Source: Oncomelania hupensis (lineage: Eukaryota > Mollusca > Gastropoda > Littorinimorpha > Pomatiopsidae). From it: a stretch of DNA of 64,000 nt. Positions 43,930-55,340 of this stretch are shown in pieces (position 1 is the stretch's first letter; each line of letters begins with the position of its first letter). A program made the translations under genes and the position numbers. The stretch spans positions 403,501-467,500 of the forward strand of contig JBAHVR010000288.1 in the NCBI GenBank assembly GCA_036898135.1, given 5' to 3'. Under the pieces are notes generated by a model, which was not told the DNA's origin, did not search any database, and saw only the letters and a list, made by a program, of their open reading frames with translations.

Positions 43930-44565
43930 TGTTACGTTGAAACGCGAACGAAAGTATGTCGGAAGCGTGTACGATAGATCTAATCGTTTCGATTTGCAAA
44001 GTATTCAATAATAGAGTTTATTTACCTTTGATTTGAGTTTGCATTGTTGTTAGGAGTGGTTTTGTATAACGTTGATAATTTTTGTTGGTCGATATTGTTG
44101 TAGAATCTTCTGGATCTGTTTCTTTACTATCGATCGAAGTTTCTTGATGGTCGTAGATAATGGAGAACATTCTTTTGGCAGGAAGAGAGAAGTATGACGT
44201 AAGTCAGTGATGACGATCTTTAGTTCGATTGGTGGCAGTACGTCATTTCTATCATGTACCAAATTGTTCCAGAAAAGAGAGAGGTTATTTAATCGTGTGC
44301 CCAGTTGCTGTTGGGAGAGAGTAAAGTTGTTGATAGTGATTTGGAAAGTTGCTGTGAAAGTTGTTGAGTTGAATTGAGAATTGTATGCAGTTGTTGATGT
44401 GTGCTGAATAAAAGTGGAAAACTTCATACGTCGACTTTGTGACTTGTATGCTGTTTGGACGGGCTGTGTGAATAAACGAATCTGAGTTACACCCTATCAG
44501 GAATTCAAGCATCGGGGCTGAATCAGATACTGATAGAAAACACCAACATCAAACTGAGTGTAACA
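43930..44565 (+). repeat. 3' LTR
   Basis: 636 bp, one substitution relative to the 5' LTR. Confidence 0.95.
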
Positions 44566-44592
44566 TTATGTAACGAGATTGCGTATGGCAAC

Positions 44593-46445
44593 ATGGCTTC
44601 TCCCGATCAACTCGGCAAAATCATAAAAGTAATTTTATTGATGAGGCGTCAGAAGAGGACAGCATGATTGCCATACCAAGTATCATGACTTCTACGGTGA
44701 TGTGGCTTTATTTAGCATCCAAACACAGTCCAGAAGACCGTGATCTGACAGCCCATGTGGAAAATTACGTGGAAATAACAGTAGGCCTACCGAAATACAA
44801 CAGAACACAGTTTCGGGAGCATTTCCGAATGAACCGATAGACATTTGAGGTGAGAGGTCGTCTTTTTATAATCTATATAACATGAATTCTATCAATTAAT
44901 GAAGTAAGTCAGTATGTTGAAAGTATCAAACCAATTTTTTGGTGCGAAATATCGAGAGACGGTTATGGTAATGTTTTATGGGAAGCTAGTACTAGCAGGA
45001 TTTCCGATAAAGCATTTTTGGGTGTCAAGTTTTTTTATTTTCTTAATATTAGAGCGAGTCTAGTGAACAAGCCAGATTAGAAGATTGGTTTCAAATACAC
45101 ATGCAGACTTACCTACTAATGTGGTTGGCACAAAGAAGGACACGGAGTCTGTGGTGTGTGTTTGTGAAGACAACTTGTTTTGATAGTGTATGCAATAGTA
45201 GGCTTACATGTAGTAGTAAATAGAGGCTTGTGGTAGGCCTCACGGCCTATAGCGCAATTTGACAATAACATATCTAATCGTCCTATTCTTTAAATAGACA
45301 TACACATTTTGGGTTGCTGCCCAGAAGATTTTTGAACGATTTGAAGTTTGCAAATTTTACACTAGCTGGGAGAGCTGTACAAATAAAACTTCAACCCATG
45401 CTGCCATGCATACTATAGGATTACTTCAATCTAATGTCAACTAAGTATACTATTAACTAGGGTCAGCATTGCCTAATGTAAGAATTTGACCACTAGGTTA
45501 CAGCTGCCCTAGGTAGTAGAATATAGGTTTTCAAGGCATTAGCCCTGAAGATAAACCATTTTGATGCCAATTACATGATAATGGCATTGATGTCTTTTCA
45601 GGATCTCTGCACATGGATTGCACCCCACCTGCCACATGACAAGTCCATCACACTGGAGAAAAAGATGCTGGCCACTTTGTGGGTTTTGGGAAACCAGGAG
45701 AGCTACAGGGGTGTGGCTGATCGGTTTGGCATGTACAAAGGCACCTTGCACAAAATTGTTATGCTTGTGTCAAATGTGTTGACTAACCTAAGAGAAGAAA
45801 TCATAGTATGGCCTTCAGTACAGCAACTGACACGGAATATTGAGGAATTCAGTGAAAGATGTGAGTTTCCTGGTGTTGTTGGCATTGTAGATGGCACTCA
45901 TTACAATCCCAGGCCCATCTGAATTCAGAGACTTATATATCTATAGAACTGGAAACCCAAGTGTGCGTTTACAGGTTGTAATGCCAGACTGCTTTTTACA
46001 GACCTTATGACGGGATGGCCAGGATCAGTGCATGATGCTCGTGTGTTTAGAAACTCACCCTTGAAAAGAAAACTGGACAATGGACTACTCCCAGCACATA
46101 CTTGGAGATTCTGCCTACCCTCTGTCACAATATCTCATTGTGCCATTTCGGGACAATGGACATTTGACCCCTTTAGAAAAGACCTTTAATAAGAAGCATT
46201 CATCCACCCGAGTTGAGGTAGCAATAGGGCTCCTCAAAGGGAAGTGGAGACGCATAAAATTCCTAGAAATGGTCTGTGTTAAAGAAATACCTCATGTTAT
46301 CACTGCTGCATGCGTTCATAATTTTAATATAATGAAGAACGGCACTGATGAGGACGACATTGAAATAAATGTGAATGATGAGCAGTGCAATTCTGATAGT
46401 GATGTTTTGACGGGGGTTGGAAAGCGATTAGAAATTGCCCATTAG
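44593..46445 (+). pseudogene. HARBI1-like transposase gene, two exons, several breaks
   Basis: Exon 1 (44593-44849) includes ENYVEITVGLPKYN and FREHFRMNR followed by an in-frame TAG, then a GAG/GTGAGA donor. Exon 2 starts at 45602 after TCTTTTCAG with DLCTWIAPHLPHD. It shows GVVGIVDGTHY (first catalytic Asp), SEFRDLYIYRTGNPSVRLQV and MTGWPGSVHDARVFRNS in a shifted frame, HILGDSAYPLSQYLI (second Asp) in another, and STRVEVAIGLLKGKWRRIKFL (Glu). At least three frameshifts and one nonsense codon exist. Length and order fit HARBI1/PIF nucleases. The youngest neighbour, the LTR element, ends 27 bp upstream of its ATG. It may have formed an autonomous Harbinger with the facing Myb-like gene. Confidence 0.75.
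44850..45601 (+). other. Intron of the HARBI1-like gene
   Basis: AT-rich, without coding signal. Confidence 0.55.
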
Positions 46446-47504
46446 TTAATGTAACTTTATCTTGTGCTTATTGTTTTTGAACTTTGGACACAGTAATACG
46501 AGTCAATAGTGTTTGCTGTTCTCCTCATGTTCCAGGTGTGATAAGCTTCAAAACTGTCATTTTAATTGACGTCATTTAAATTTGTGTTAAGAAGCACGCA
46601 TTTATATGAATGAAGTTTACTATTGGATGTAGTCACAAGGTTGCATGCTAAATAAGGCAGTAAACTATATAGTTTACTTTAACAGTAAACTCATACTGTA
46701 AAACCTTTTTGTTTTATATTGGGGGTAATAAAGATTTTTTTTACCTCATTGTTGTGTAATTTTTGTTTTGTGCATGCATGTTCGGAGTATGTGTGGAGTA
46801 TGGTTGCCTTGAATGTCCAAGCTTTGTACACACACACACAATCTGTAACCAAAACAAAATCAAATAGTAAATGAATATTTAATTTTCTATGTAAACGCAA
46901 ATAATAAAACCAAGAAAATGCATCAACCTTTTTTTTTTAAAAATCTCTGTAACTCAAATGAATGCATAAACACAGTAACTGTTTGAAAATCTAAATCCTA
47001 ATGCCTGTAAAACAGAATAAAAGCATAAAACATATTCAAAGAACATTCTTTGCTAAGAAATTGCAATTTTCTCAAAGCAAATTACATATTAAAATTAACC
47101 ATATGAAAGAACGACTTGTGTGAAACCACTGTTTATACATGTACACACAGAGTTTAGTTCAGACTCTGGGAGTCACATAAAAACAAAGGATTTATTATCT
47201 AAGTTAAAAACTAAGATGGGATACTGTAAAACAAATTCTTTCTTGTGGATAATAAACATGTACCATTCTAGTTTCCATTCTCTTCAAAACAAGAAGTGTC
47301 ATTCAAATGTATTAGAAGACACACATAGTCATACTCAAAGATGTACATAATTTGATAAATTTTAGCATAAAATAGAGGGGTATATCATTGTGTGGCTCAA
47401 TTTTGCTTCATTTAGACAAGACTGACCCAAACAGCGCCACAAAAAATATTAACCAGTGCAAACATCTGGGAATTTTTGATTTTGGGGTGGTACACTTCGT
47501 TTAG

Positions 47505-47951
47505 CTGTTGTGGAGATGTAGTGATAAATGCGTTTATAAGAGAACTGACCCTATAGTGATGTGGACCTTGAATGCAGAGCAAAACATTGGATCAGACTAT
47601 TTGGTCTGTCCAATAAATGTACTCCGGTAAATCTGAATATAGAATAACAATCAAAATACAGTCATGAAAACTTTCACAAACACTGCAAGTGTTGACAAAT
47701 TCTGTCCATAAGTAGAAGATTCAAATCAAACACTGTAGCTGTTTGACATTCTATCAATAGGACTGGTAAAACCTGTAAATAATAGAGCAGTACAAGAAAA
47801 TGATGAACTTACAACATTCAATGCTCTCCAGGCAAATACAAAATTGTACATTAAAACAGGGGAAAAAATCTGCTGTGGATATATAGTGATAAATGTGTTT
47901 ATAATAGAATTGACCCTAGTGACTTGGACCTTGAATACAGAACAAAATATT
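47505..47951 (+). repeat. Pair of ~83-bp direct repeats
   Basis: GTAGTGATAAATGCGTTTAT and GACCTTGAATGCAGAGCAAA at 47517 and 47571 recur with about 15% change at 47885 and 47926. Confidence 0.75.
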
Positions 47952-48832
47952 AAGTAAAACTGTCAGAAATTATTCAAATCCTTACTTCAACCAAACGCAT
48001 AATTCATTCATCACAGGAACCAGCGGACTTTGTGTTGAATGAGGACTTCACAAAATGTAAAATGAAAAACAAAGTACCATGTGGCATTGTTTCATTTATT
48101 TATACACACACACGCACACCCAAGTAAAAACTACAAGGAGTACCATCACATTTTGTGGTTTCTTATAACAACAACAAAAATAGAGTAGTGTTACATTTTA
48201 TCCCCTTTATATGTCTACATTTATTTATACACCCCGCCTTTATAAAGGGTGTACATAATGCTGTTTGTCTGTGTGTCCACAGCAATATTTCCAGTGTTTA
48301 CAGTTCGAATGAGCTGAACTTTGGCATACAGGTGTCATTCCATGGCCTGTCCATGACAATTTGAATTACAAAACCAATATGCTGCCTTTCCCTTTTGGTC
48401 CCAGTAACTGTGCACTAAAAATGAAATGGATAGACTGAAAGCGTGGCGATTTATTTGCAGCGCATTGATAATGAGGTGATGGGCTTTTGGGAGATGGGCT
48501 TTATCGGGATGTATATTGGCCACGTGAGTGTCCAGCACTTACTGTTTTCTGGATTTTTTCCCTTTTTTTAAAATTACAATTTATTTATTTTTCACGTGAG
48601 ATGCAGGTTGTAGAAATGATCTCTATAAATAGTTCAGAGCTATAACAGAAATAATTTCAAACAAAAACAGATTTTAAATAATGGTATTGGATGCAGTCAA
48701 TAAACATTTTCAAGTGAAAAAAATCCTTTCCGTTTTTTAATCGTGATCTCCCAATCTTTACATCATTAGTTTGTATGATGGATGTTTGCTGAAAATAATG
48801 TAAGACTGTGTGAAAGAGTATGTTGGTATAGA

Positions 48833-48905
48833 TCGCCATGCTTTGAGCGCTATCAGGTTGAGAAAAAGCTCTTATATAACATCCATTATTATTATTAATA
48901 TTATT
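48833..48905 (+). mobile_element. SINE 3' end
   Basis: TCGCCATGCTTTGAGCGCTA, then AAGCTCTTATATAAC and ATT units; a typical SINE terminus without a visible head. Confidence 0.45.
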
Positions 48906-49066
48906 ATTAAGAATTTTTTTTATTTAATGAAAAAGTATTACAATCAAATAAAGTTTAATATTAGGAATACTTCAGCAAGCGGTAGATGTTAAACAAAGGT
49001 AAATGTCAAGCCACTTCCACCACCCCTCACCTCCAACACACATACAAAACCATGAAGACCCAGACA

Positions 49067-50562
49067 TCAATTAAACCCCTTTACTATTACTTTTTTTAGA
49101 GCCTCTTTTAGCTCATTCAAATTAGCATTTCTTTCTCTAAGAGCTTCAGTTAGATTGTCAACTGCAGCGGTCTGTTTCGCTACAAACGCCACAAACAATT
49201 GAGGTGCCTGTTGCGCTCGACGTTGACGCCTTGTAAACTTGGTTGTAGTTAGACCAACTGCAGGGGGTGTTGCTGGAGTAGCTGGCCAACGCATCAGTTC
49301 CCACTGAACCGTCTTCTGAAAGTCAGGATTTGAAATAAAATAACAAATATACCAACACTGTTACTAGTTTGCTTCGTTAATTAGTTAATCATTACTTATT
49401 GGTTGTTTACTTGTTTGAGGCCAATGTCCGTATGCAATTTAAAGGAACTGCCTAGAACTGTGTTTGGATGTGCACTCGATGCGGTTAAATTATCTAGGAT
49501 CTCGAGTTAACTCAAGGGATAACTGCTTAAAATGGGCTGTTACATACAGGTACAGAGGTCCCGATTTGTAGTTCGCTGCACCTATAAACAATGATTACCT
49601 AACTTTGTCAGATTTAGCATATCTATTCACATCTACAGTGAATTTAGAACAAAGTCAACTTAGAATAAGGTGAAAACTATTTTGTTGTTAGTGTTTTATA
49701 TTTTATTAAGTCAACGACATCCCCACTCAAGGCAGACCCACTCAGATATCAAGGTTTTCCTACTTCACTGTTGCATAAGAAACCTTTATTTGTTATAGTT
49801 GACTGTGTACACCACATTCAACATTCAAAATGGATAAACAATTCTGAAAATGGCACAGTGCAATTTTTAAAAATAATTTGTATGCAGAACATACACCCAA
49901 GTATATCGACCATCTTCTCTAGAATTTTTGAACATTCCTTTGAGATTCATGCATATTCATGTACTTTATAATTCCTTGTGAAGAAAAGAAACTCAGCTTC
50001 AGAATATAAAGAATATAATAAATGTGTAGATTGTTTTGGAGTTTAAGGTTTCTTTCCAGTTTGACCATGAAGAAAATCTCAAGACAGCGTCTGCTTTAGA
50101 TTAATGTGCTGCCGCACTGGGACAACAAGTCCTTGCGCAGTTTTTAATCATGTTCGGTTGCAGGCAGGGTAGCTGCGAGATTACCATTTTTAAAGCCTTA
50201 CATTTGACTCCGACACTCAGTGACAGTCCCAAAATTGTATTGTCAGGCAACAGGCCCATAACAATCAGACAGGTTTGAACCAATGAGTGTCTGCACTTGA
50301 GGCGGACACCTTTACCACAATGCCATGGTTAGGTCTGGACTAATTTATTACCTTCTATTGCATGCTATGTGGTGAATACTAAAGATTGTACACATTAATT
50401 AAGCAAACACCTCAACGCTCCCTCAACTCCTCTCCTCCCTACTCTCTTCCAAAGAAACAAAAGGAACATACCCTCCGCCATGGACGTAACGGTGGCAGTG
50501 GTGCCGGGTCGCCACGCAGAGCCTAGTCCATCATGGTGTAGTACTGCCATGTCATCGCCGCC
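49067..50562 (-). pseudogene. Candidate Myb-like partner gene of the Harbinger, two exons
   Basis: An internal exon (50562-50472) lies between TTGGCAG and GTATGT, and a terminal exon (49315-49067) follows a TGACTTTCAG acceptor. One frame gives TWQYYTMMD, a stop, ALRGDPAP, then KTVQWELMRW. It ends in a helical stretch AAVDNLTEALRERNANLNEL ending at a stop. WxYY-x-MD and a late coiled coil are usual in the Myb/SANT-like second protein of PIF elements, which brings transposase to the TIR. A second frame is also open across both exons, so the true frame is unsettled. Its convergent placement to the HARBI1-like gene supports the idea. Confidence 0.3.
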
Positions 50563-50876
50563 CTGCCAATTTTTTTATTTGTTACAGTCACAAATTTTCT
50601 TGTATACAAAAACAAACTTCGAAACATTTTAGTAGCTATAACAATGACAAAGCATTCAACAATAAAATACAAAGCAACCTTTAGGGTGTGGTACGGAGTT
50701 GCAGTCTTGCAGAAACAAGTATACTATGAGAATAAGTGATACACAATCTATGATTGCCACAAGCAAAAACCCATGTTATAGACTCTGAGAATGTATAACT
50801 ATCCACAAGGATATATCATTATATCTTTAGTCAAATATATAAATAAAATGCACTTAGAAACAAATGTAACAGAACA

Positions 50877-50878
<2 letters not shown>

Positions 50879-50920
<42 letters not shown>

Positions 50921-50938
50921 ATTATTATTATTATTAAT
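50879..50938 (+). repeat. (ATT)n microsatellite
   Basis: Imperfect run with one ATA break. It precedes a SINE 2-like fragment read on the other strand. Confidence 0.9.
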
Positions 50939-50959
50939 TTTATTATTATCATCATTATT

Positions 50960-51130
50960 ATCATCATCAAGGATTTATACAGCGCACATATAATAGTCTA
51001 GATGTAAGTATCGATTAAAAGAGCTGGCTAAAACAGGATCTATTCTAATTCAAGCCGCCAGCCTTTGGGCACATCGTGGATCTGGATATGGTACATTATT
51101 ATTGCAACGGTCATTACGATGGATTAGGGA
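50960..51130 (-). mobile_element. Diverged SINE family 2 fragment
   Basis: On the minus strand CCCAAAGGCTGGCGGC and TAGATCCTGTTTTAGCCAGC match the SINE 2 body (26738-26790). The ATT tail lies at the expected end. Confidence 0.5.
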
Positions 51131-51242
51131 GAGCACAATGTATTAAATTAGGCTAATTTAAAAAAACAAAAACGTTTTTTCCTTTCGTTTTGTTCGAGGG
51201 GAGGCCTGATGGAGTGGGGGGGAGGGGGGGGGAGGGGTTGTC

Positions 51243-51354
51243 TACTCACAGGCAGTGAAGTCCTTAGGCCTCGCCTCAATTACATACTATACATGTAGGC
51301 CTAGTACATAATTGGGGCGAGGCCTACGGACTTCACAGCCTGTGGTCTACTTAG
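51243..51354. repeat. Inverted repeat (fold-back)
   Basis: Arms of about 37 bp, each with CAGGC-TGAAGTCC-TAGGCCTCGCC-CAATTA, face each other across about 28 bp that include ACATGTAGGCCTAGTACAT. Few mismatches. Could be a small fold-back element. Confidence 0.8.
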
Positions 51355-51499
51355 CGATTACGGATTAGTGATTTGTTACACAATCGAAATAGAAATAATT
51401 AGCTTCTAAGTTTGATCCATACGAGATTTCTAATAGTCGAATCAGAGACAGTATATTACTACAAAGACTGTATCTAAGGTCTCTGGTCGAATGCCAATC

Positions 51500-53460
51500 G
51501 ATGTCAACCTGACATACGCAAGCTTATTAAGCGACGACAGCGTGTCTACAAGATGATGAAGAAATAGGGAACTGTAGAACTAAGGAAAGCATCCTCCCAA
51601 CTTAGGCGCCAGATCCAGCGCAAGATTCGCAGATCGTACTGGGAGTACATCAACAAGGCCATCACAGGAGATTCGGAGACAGCAGAAGGGTCCCACTCAT
51701 TCAAGCGATTTTGGACCTTCATCAAGCACCAGCGCTCCTCCAAATCGGGTGTCTCCCCTCTGAAAGTTAACGGACAGCTCATAACCGACCCAAAGGCCCA
51801 AGCGGAAGTGCTGAATGAGCAGTTTAAGTCCGTCTTCAGTGAAGGGAGAGAGTACACAGATGATGAGTTCCATGCCAAGTGCCCGATGCCTGATATGACT
51901 CTCAGATCCACGCTCACCAGCCTCACTATATCAGAAGATGGTATCCGTAAAATATTACACAATCTTAATCCCTACAAGTCGTGTGGCCCTGACAACATCA
52001 GCCCACGTATACTGAAAGAACTTGCAGAAGAGGTCGCCCCAATATTAACCATCATTTATCAGTCATCACTCGACACCGGCCACGTACCATCAGACTGGAG
52101 ACATGCCAACGTAGCCCCAATATTTAAGAAGGGTGAACATTATGATCCTGCCAATTACAGACCTGTTTCCCTGACAAGCATCCCCTGCAAGATATTCGAG
52201 CATATAGTTGTTAGCGCCGTGATGAGCCATCTTGATAACAATAACATCCTACGTCCAGAACAACATGGTTTTCGCAAAGCAAGGTCATGCGAAACCCAGC
52301 TTCTGAATTTCACAGAAGAGCTGTTTACCACTATGGAGGGAGGCAACCAAGCTGACGTCATCATTATGGACTTTGCCAAAGCCTTTGACCGCGTTAATCA
52401 TAGCCTCCTGCTGCACAAGCTGCACCACTATGGTATCCAGGGCAAAATCAATAGATGGATTGGAGCATTTTTACATGACAGGCAACAGGTGGTAGTAGTC
52501 AACGGTGCAGCATCAGGCCAGGCCAGAGTGAGATCTGGGGTCCCTCAAGGCTCTGTTCTGGGCCCAGCACTTTTCTTGGTGTATATTAATGACCTCCCAG
52601 AACAACTCTCTTCTCCGACCTGCCTTTTTGCTGACGACACAGCTGTCTACCGCCTGAACTCCACAGACCATGACCAAAACCAGCTCCAAGAAGACCTACG
52701 CCGACTGGAAGAGTGGGAACAGAGCTGGGACATGGCCTTCCACCCCGACAAATGTACCACCCTCCCCATCACTAGAAAGCGGACCATCAAACCAACGGAC
52801 TACCAATTACATGATCACACACTGGAAACTGTCACCTCTGCCAAGTATCTAGGTGTTACCATCTGTCAAGATCTCAGCTGGGATAAGCACATCATTAACA
52901 TCTGTGCTAAAGCCAACAAGACCCTTGGCTTCCTCCGGCGCAACCTCAAAGTCAGCGCCACCCACCTCAGGGAGACTGCTTACAAGACCTTCGTCCACCC
53001 CATACTGGAATATGCCTGCACGGTATGGGATCCCCACACAGAGGCTAACATCGACAAATTAGAGGCAGTCCAGAGAAGAGCAGCACGTTTTGTCGTCAAC
53101 CGGTACCACAACACTTCCAGTGTCTCCAAGATGATCGACAAACTGCAATGGCCTTCTCTCCAACACCGCAGAAAGGTCGCTAGACTTGCCATGCTACGTA
53201 AAATACTCAACAACGAGGCAGTCGTCGATACCAGCAAATTAGTCCCAGCCCCTCCACGTCAGCGAAGAAGCCACCCCCAACAGCTCACCCAAATTCAATG
53301 TAGAACCAAATACCGCCAGTTCTCTTTCCTTCCCAACACCATCAAGGACTGGAACGAGCTGCCCAAAACAACAGTGACAGCTGATACTCTTGACTCCTTT
53401 AAGTCACGAGTGCCACAACTATAAATAGTTTTCCTTTTTTTTTTTTTTTTTTTTTTTTCC
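51500..53460 (+). mobile_element. CR1/Jockey-like LINE, 5'-truncated
   Basis: It starts within the linker before RT, covers RT and ends shortly after the ORF with a T/C-rich tract (53428-53463). The endonuclease domain is missing. Confidence 0.75.
51515..53424 (+). CDS. LINE reverse transcriptase (truncated ORF2)
   Basis: From 51808 the frame is open for 538 codons. A TAG at about 51567 breaks the upstream linker (RKLIKRRQRVYKMMKK-stop-GTVELRKASS). RT blocks: CGPDNISPRILKELA, NYRPVSLTSIPCKIFEHIV, EQHGFRKARSCETQL, IIMDFAKAFDRVNH (first Asp), RSGVPQGSVLGPALFLVYIN and TCLFADDTAVY (FADD). Then SAKYLGVTICQDLSWDKHI and the C-terminal YACTVWDPHT and FSFLPNTIKDWNELP. No RNase H follows, unlike the LINE at 12974, so this is a different clade, best matched to CR1/Jockey. 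Catalytic residues are all present. It was truncated on insertion and cannot move by itself. Confidence 0.88.
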
Positions 53461-53520
53461 CCCCTACGCAAACCCAGTTCAGTACGGCAGAGTAATCAAC
53501 CTGATGATTGAGGCCGTCTA

Positions 53521-53563
53521 ATAGCGTAGCGTTTAGAACTCAAGGCCGCGGGCCAAGGTCAAG
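53521..53563 (+). repeat. Dispersed promoter-like block, copy 3 (inverted)
   Basis: ATAGCGTAGCGTTTAGAACT, CAAGGCCGCGGGCCAAGGTC; the inverse of parts of 18849-18893 and 54850-54894. It includes AAGGTCA, a nuclear-receptor half-site-like sequence. Confidence 0.7.
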
Positions 53564-53859
53564 ACTTGCTACGTCACGAAAATTAGCCACGTGGCCACTT
53601 AGACACAAACACGCGGAATAAAGGCGACGTTTGAAAGATTTCCTGTGGTTGTCTTGAGCGTGGCATTACTTTTTTAACACACCAGGCTACATGAGAACAC
53701 ACAGTATTTATTCACAAGTGTTAAGGCAATACTGAACATTTGCCCAAGTTAGCCTATTATGACAGAAAGTGAAATCGGGAAATGGAAATCCCAAATCAAA
53801 TATTAAAAATCCCAGGGTATACATACAAATACAGGCCGTAACCAGTAAATGCTATATAC

Positions 53860-53860
<1 letters not shown>

Positions 53861-53937
<77 letters not shown>
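53861..53937 (+). repeat. (AG)n microsatellite
   Basis: About 77 bp of uninterrupted AG. Confidence 0.95.
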
Positions 53938-53939
<2 letters not shown>

Positions 53940-54534
53940 CTGAACCCAAAAAGCACCTAACAAGAAAGCTGCAGTTGCAAGAATTTTAGAATATCATCAT
54001 ACAGCTAGGCCTATATTGTTCAGACAGTAGGGAGTTATGTTGCTTTCATAATTTACGAGTGTGAGGACAGCAAAATGTGCGAGATGCAACCAAAGATACT
54101 ATCTTTGATGCAACTTAGTTTATCACATGAGAAACAAAAGTATCGAACCATGTAATAACCTTGTTCGTTTCTTACCTGATCTGGATCGAGCGAGGGTAGT
54201 GGGATGGGAAAGATATGGCCCGAATCAGTGATTATTGGATGATTGTTTATGGACTGATTGATTTTATGATTAATTAATATTCTTAATTACCCTATTATAT
54301 TACCTTCATGTTTTTATTTAACTGTCGGCGGTGAGTGTTCGTGATGTGTGTGTGTTGTGTGTTTGGTTTAGGCTTGTATGACATGTAGGCCTACGTGCTT
54401 ATAAGATCGTGTGACAATGTTGTGAAACCTTGTTTCACATTCCACTGTTTATAAATTTTTTTTTTACAAAAAATGAGCTGCTTCTAAATCTTGTAATTGC
54501 CTTATGTGAATAAATAAAGTTGTATTGAATTAAA
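53938..54534. other. Spacer without recognised genes
   Basis: It ends with AATAAATAAAGTTGTATTG, a poly-A-signal-like end of an unidentified transcript or LINE. Confidence 0.3.
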
Positions 54535-54806
54535 TTGAAAGGATCGGGATTTCTTGCAGTCGGTCGGTCAAACACGAAGTGCTTGATTAAGTTGATACAT
54601 AAAAACTTCGGATTCTTTGGTGTTCATTTAGCCGTTTGAGGAGTAAAACCTTTACATCCGCAGGCATGTACCCATCTTTCAAACTCTGTTCTTTTCTTTT
54701 CCCAGTCAGGAAATCGGAAAAATACTAAATCTTTCATGTAATCTTTGAATGAATAGCGTTCATCGCTATTGCAAGTACCGTGGGCTACCGGCATGTTTGT
54801 GTCCAT
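54535..54806 (-). pseudogene. THAP-like zinc-finger exon with one stop
   Basis: It starts at MDTNMPVAHGTCNSDERYS, then LVFFRFPDWEKKRTEFERWV with HACGC, a TGA after TPQTAK, and in the same frame FLCINLIKHFVFDRP and ARNPDPFN. The GTCNSD-x-RY start, FRFP core, RWVxACG and a late Cys...His-Phe fit the THAP-type fold also seen at 12626-12840. The TGA may be real or could be spliced around; no clear donor precedes it. The upstream 90 bp are shared with 18764-18893. It faces away from the gene at 55341, so a shared promoter is possible. Confidence 0.5.
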
Positions 54807-54894
54807 GACGCAAAGGATTGTGGGAATGAATCTATTTTTAACATGGGGCTTGACCTTGGCCCGCGGCCTTGAGCTCTAAACGCTACGCTATGGA
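54756..54894 (-). repeat. Dispersed promoter-like block, copy 2
   Basis: It covers the 5' UTR and first codons of the THAP-like exon. Nearly identical to 18764-18893 over GACGCAAAGGATTGTGGGAA to CTCTAAACGCTACGCTAT. Confidence 0.8.
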
Positions 54895-55340
54895 TGAAGA
54901 TGAAGATGTCGGAACCGTTGTGCCAACGGCCAAGATAAAAACGATCACGATGCACGCATCTCAACTTCAGACTCAAGATTACAATCGACCACAATGATCT
55001 AGCCCTTACTAACGTTAATAGTAGATGTAGTACTACCTAGATAAAAGTTTTACGGAAGGCAATGGACAATAAGTTGAAATAAAGACTTAATAAAGATAAA
55101 AATTGTCATCACGTACCCAGAGTTGTTGATATCCGCCGCCATTTTGTATCACAAAAGCGTACGCGGAGCACTACCTCCGAAACGGAAAACGGGCCCAATA
55201 GGATAGCCAACTCTTTGCACGCGATGTGGAGACATGGACTAAATATTGGTCCATGGTGGAGATAAGAGATGCTGAATGCGGTCGCGCATCACTATTAACA
55301 GGCAACCATCAAGTCAAACTTCCGGTTAACTTTCGCAACA
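54895..55340. promoter_or_regulatory. Possible bidirectional promoter
   Basis: The region between two divergent first exons contains GCCGCCATTTTGT (55135-55147), a YY1-like site (inverse of AAAATGGCGGC), and no TATA box at a clear position. Inference from arrangement only. Confidence 0.3.

Larger units (their letters stand above)
38934..44565 (+). mobile_element. LTR retrotransposon, Ty3/gypsy-type, Gag-PR-IN with gutted RT
   Basis: Two 636-bp LTRs (38934-39569 and 43930-44565), each from TGTTAC to GTAACA, differ at one position (39126 G versus 44122 C). Inside lies one long ORF (40136-43621). The region after the 5' LTR contains TGGGGGTCAAGCC as a possible primer site, and GAGTGGGGGG precedes the 3' LTR as a polypurine tract. 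Domain order is Gag, protease, integrase, then the start of RT. Integrase before RT is the arrangement described for Gmr1-like gypsy elements. RT catalytic blocks and RNase H are missing. Flanks do not show a short matching TSD. Confidence 0.9.
46446..49066. other. Gene-poor stretch between facing genes
   Basis: Mostly AT-rich. An 83-bp phrase occurs twice (47505-47590 and 47869-47951). A SINE 3' end is at 48833-48905. No coding frame is supported. Confidence 0.4.

Noticed and set aside
39054..44512. Repeated 125- and 75-codon minus-strand proteins in both LTRs
   Set aside because: They lie wholly inside the LTRs and repeat only because the LTRs do; no protein features.
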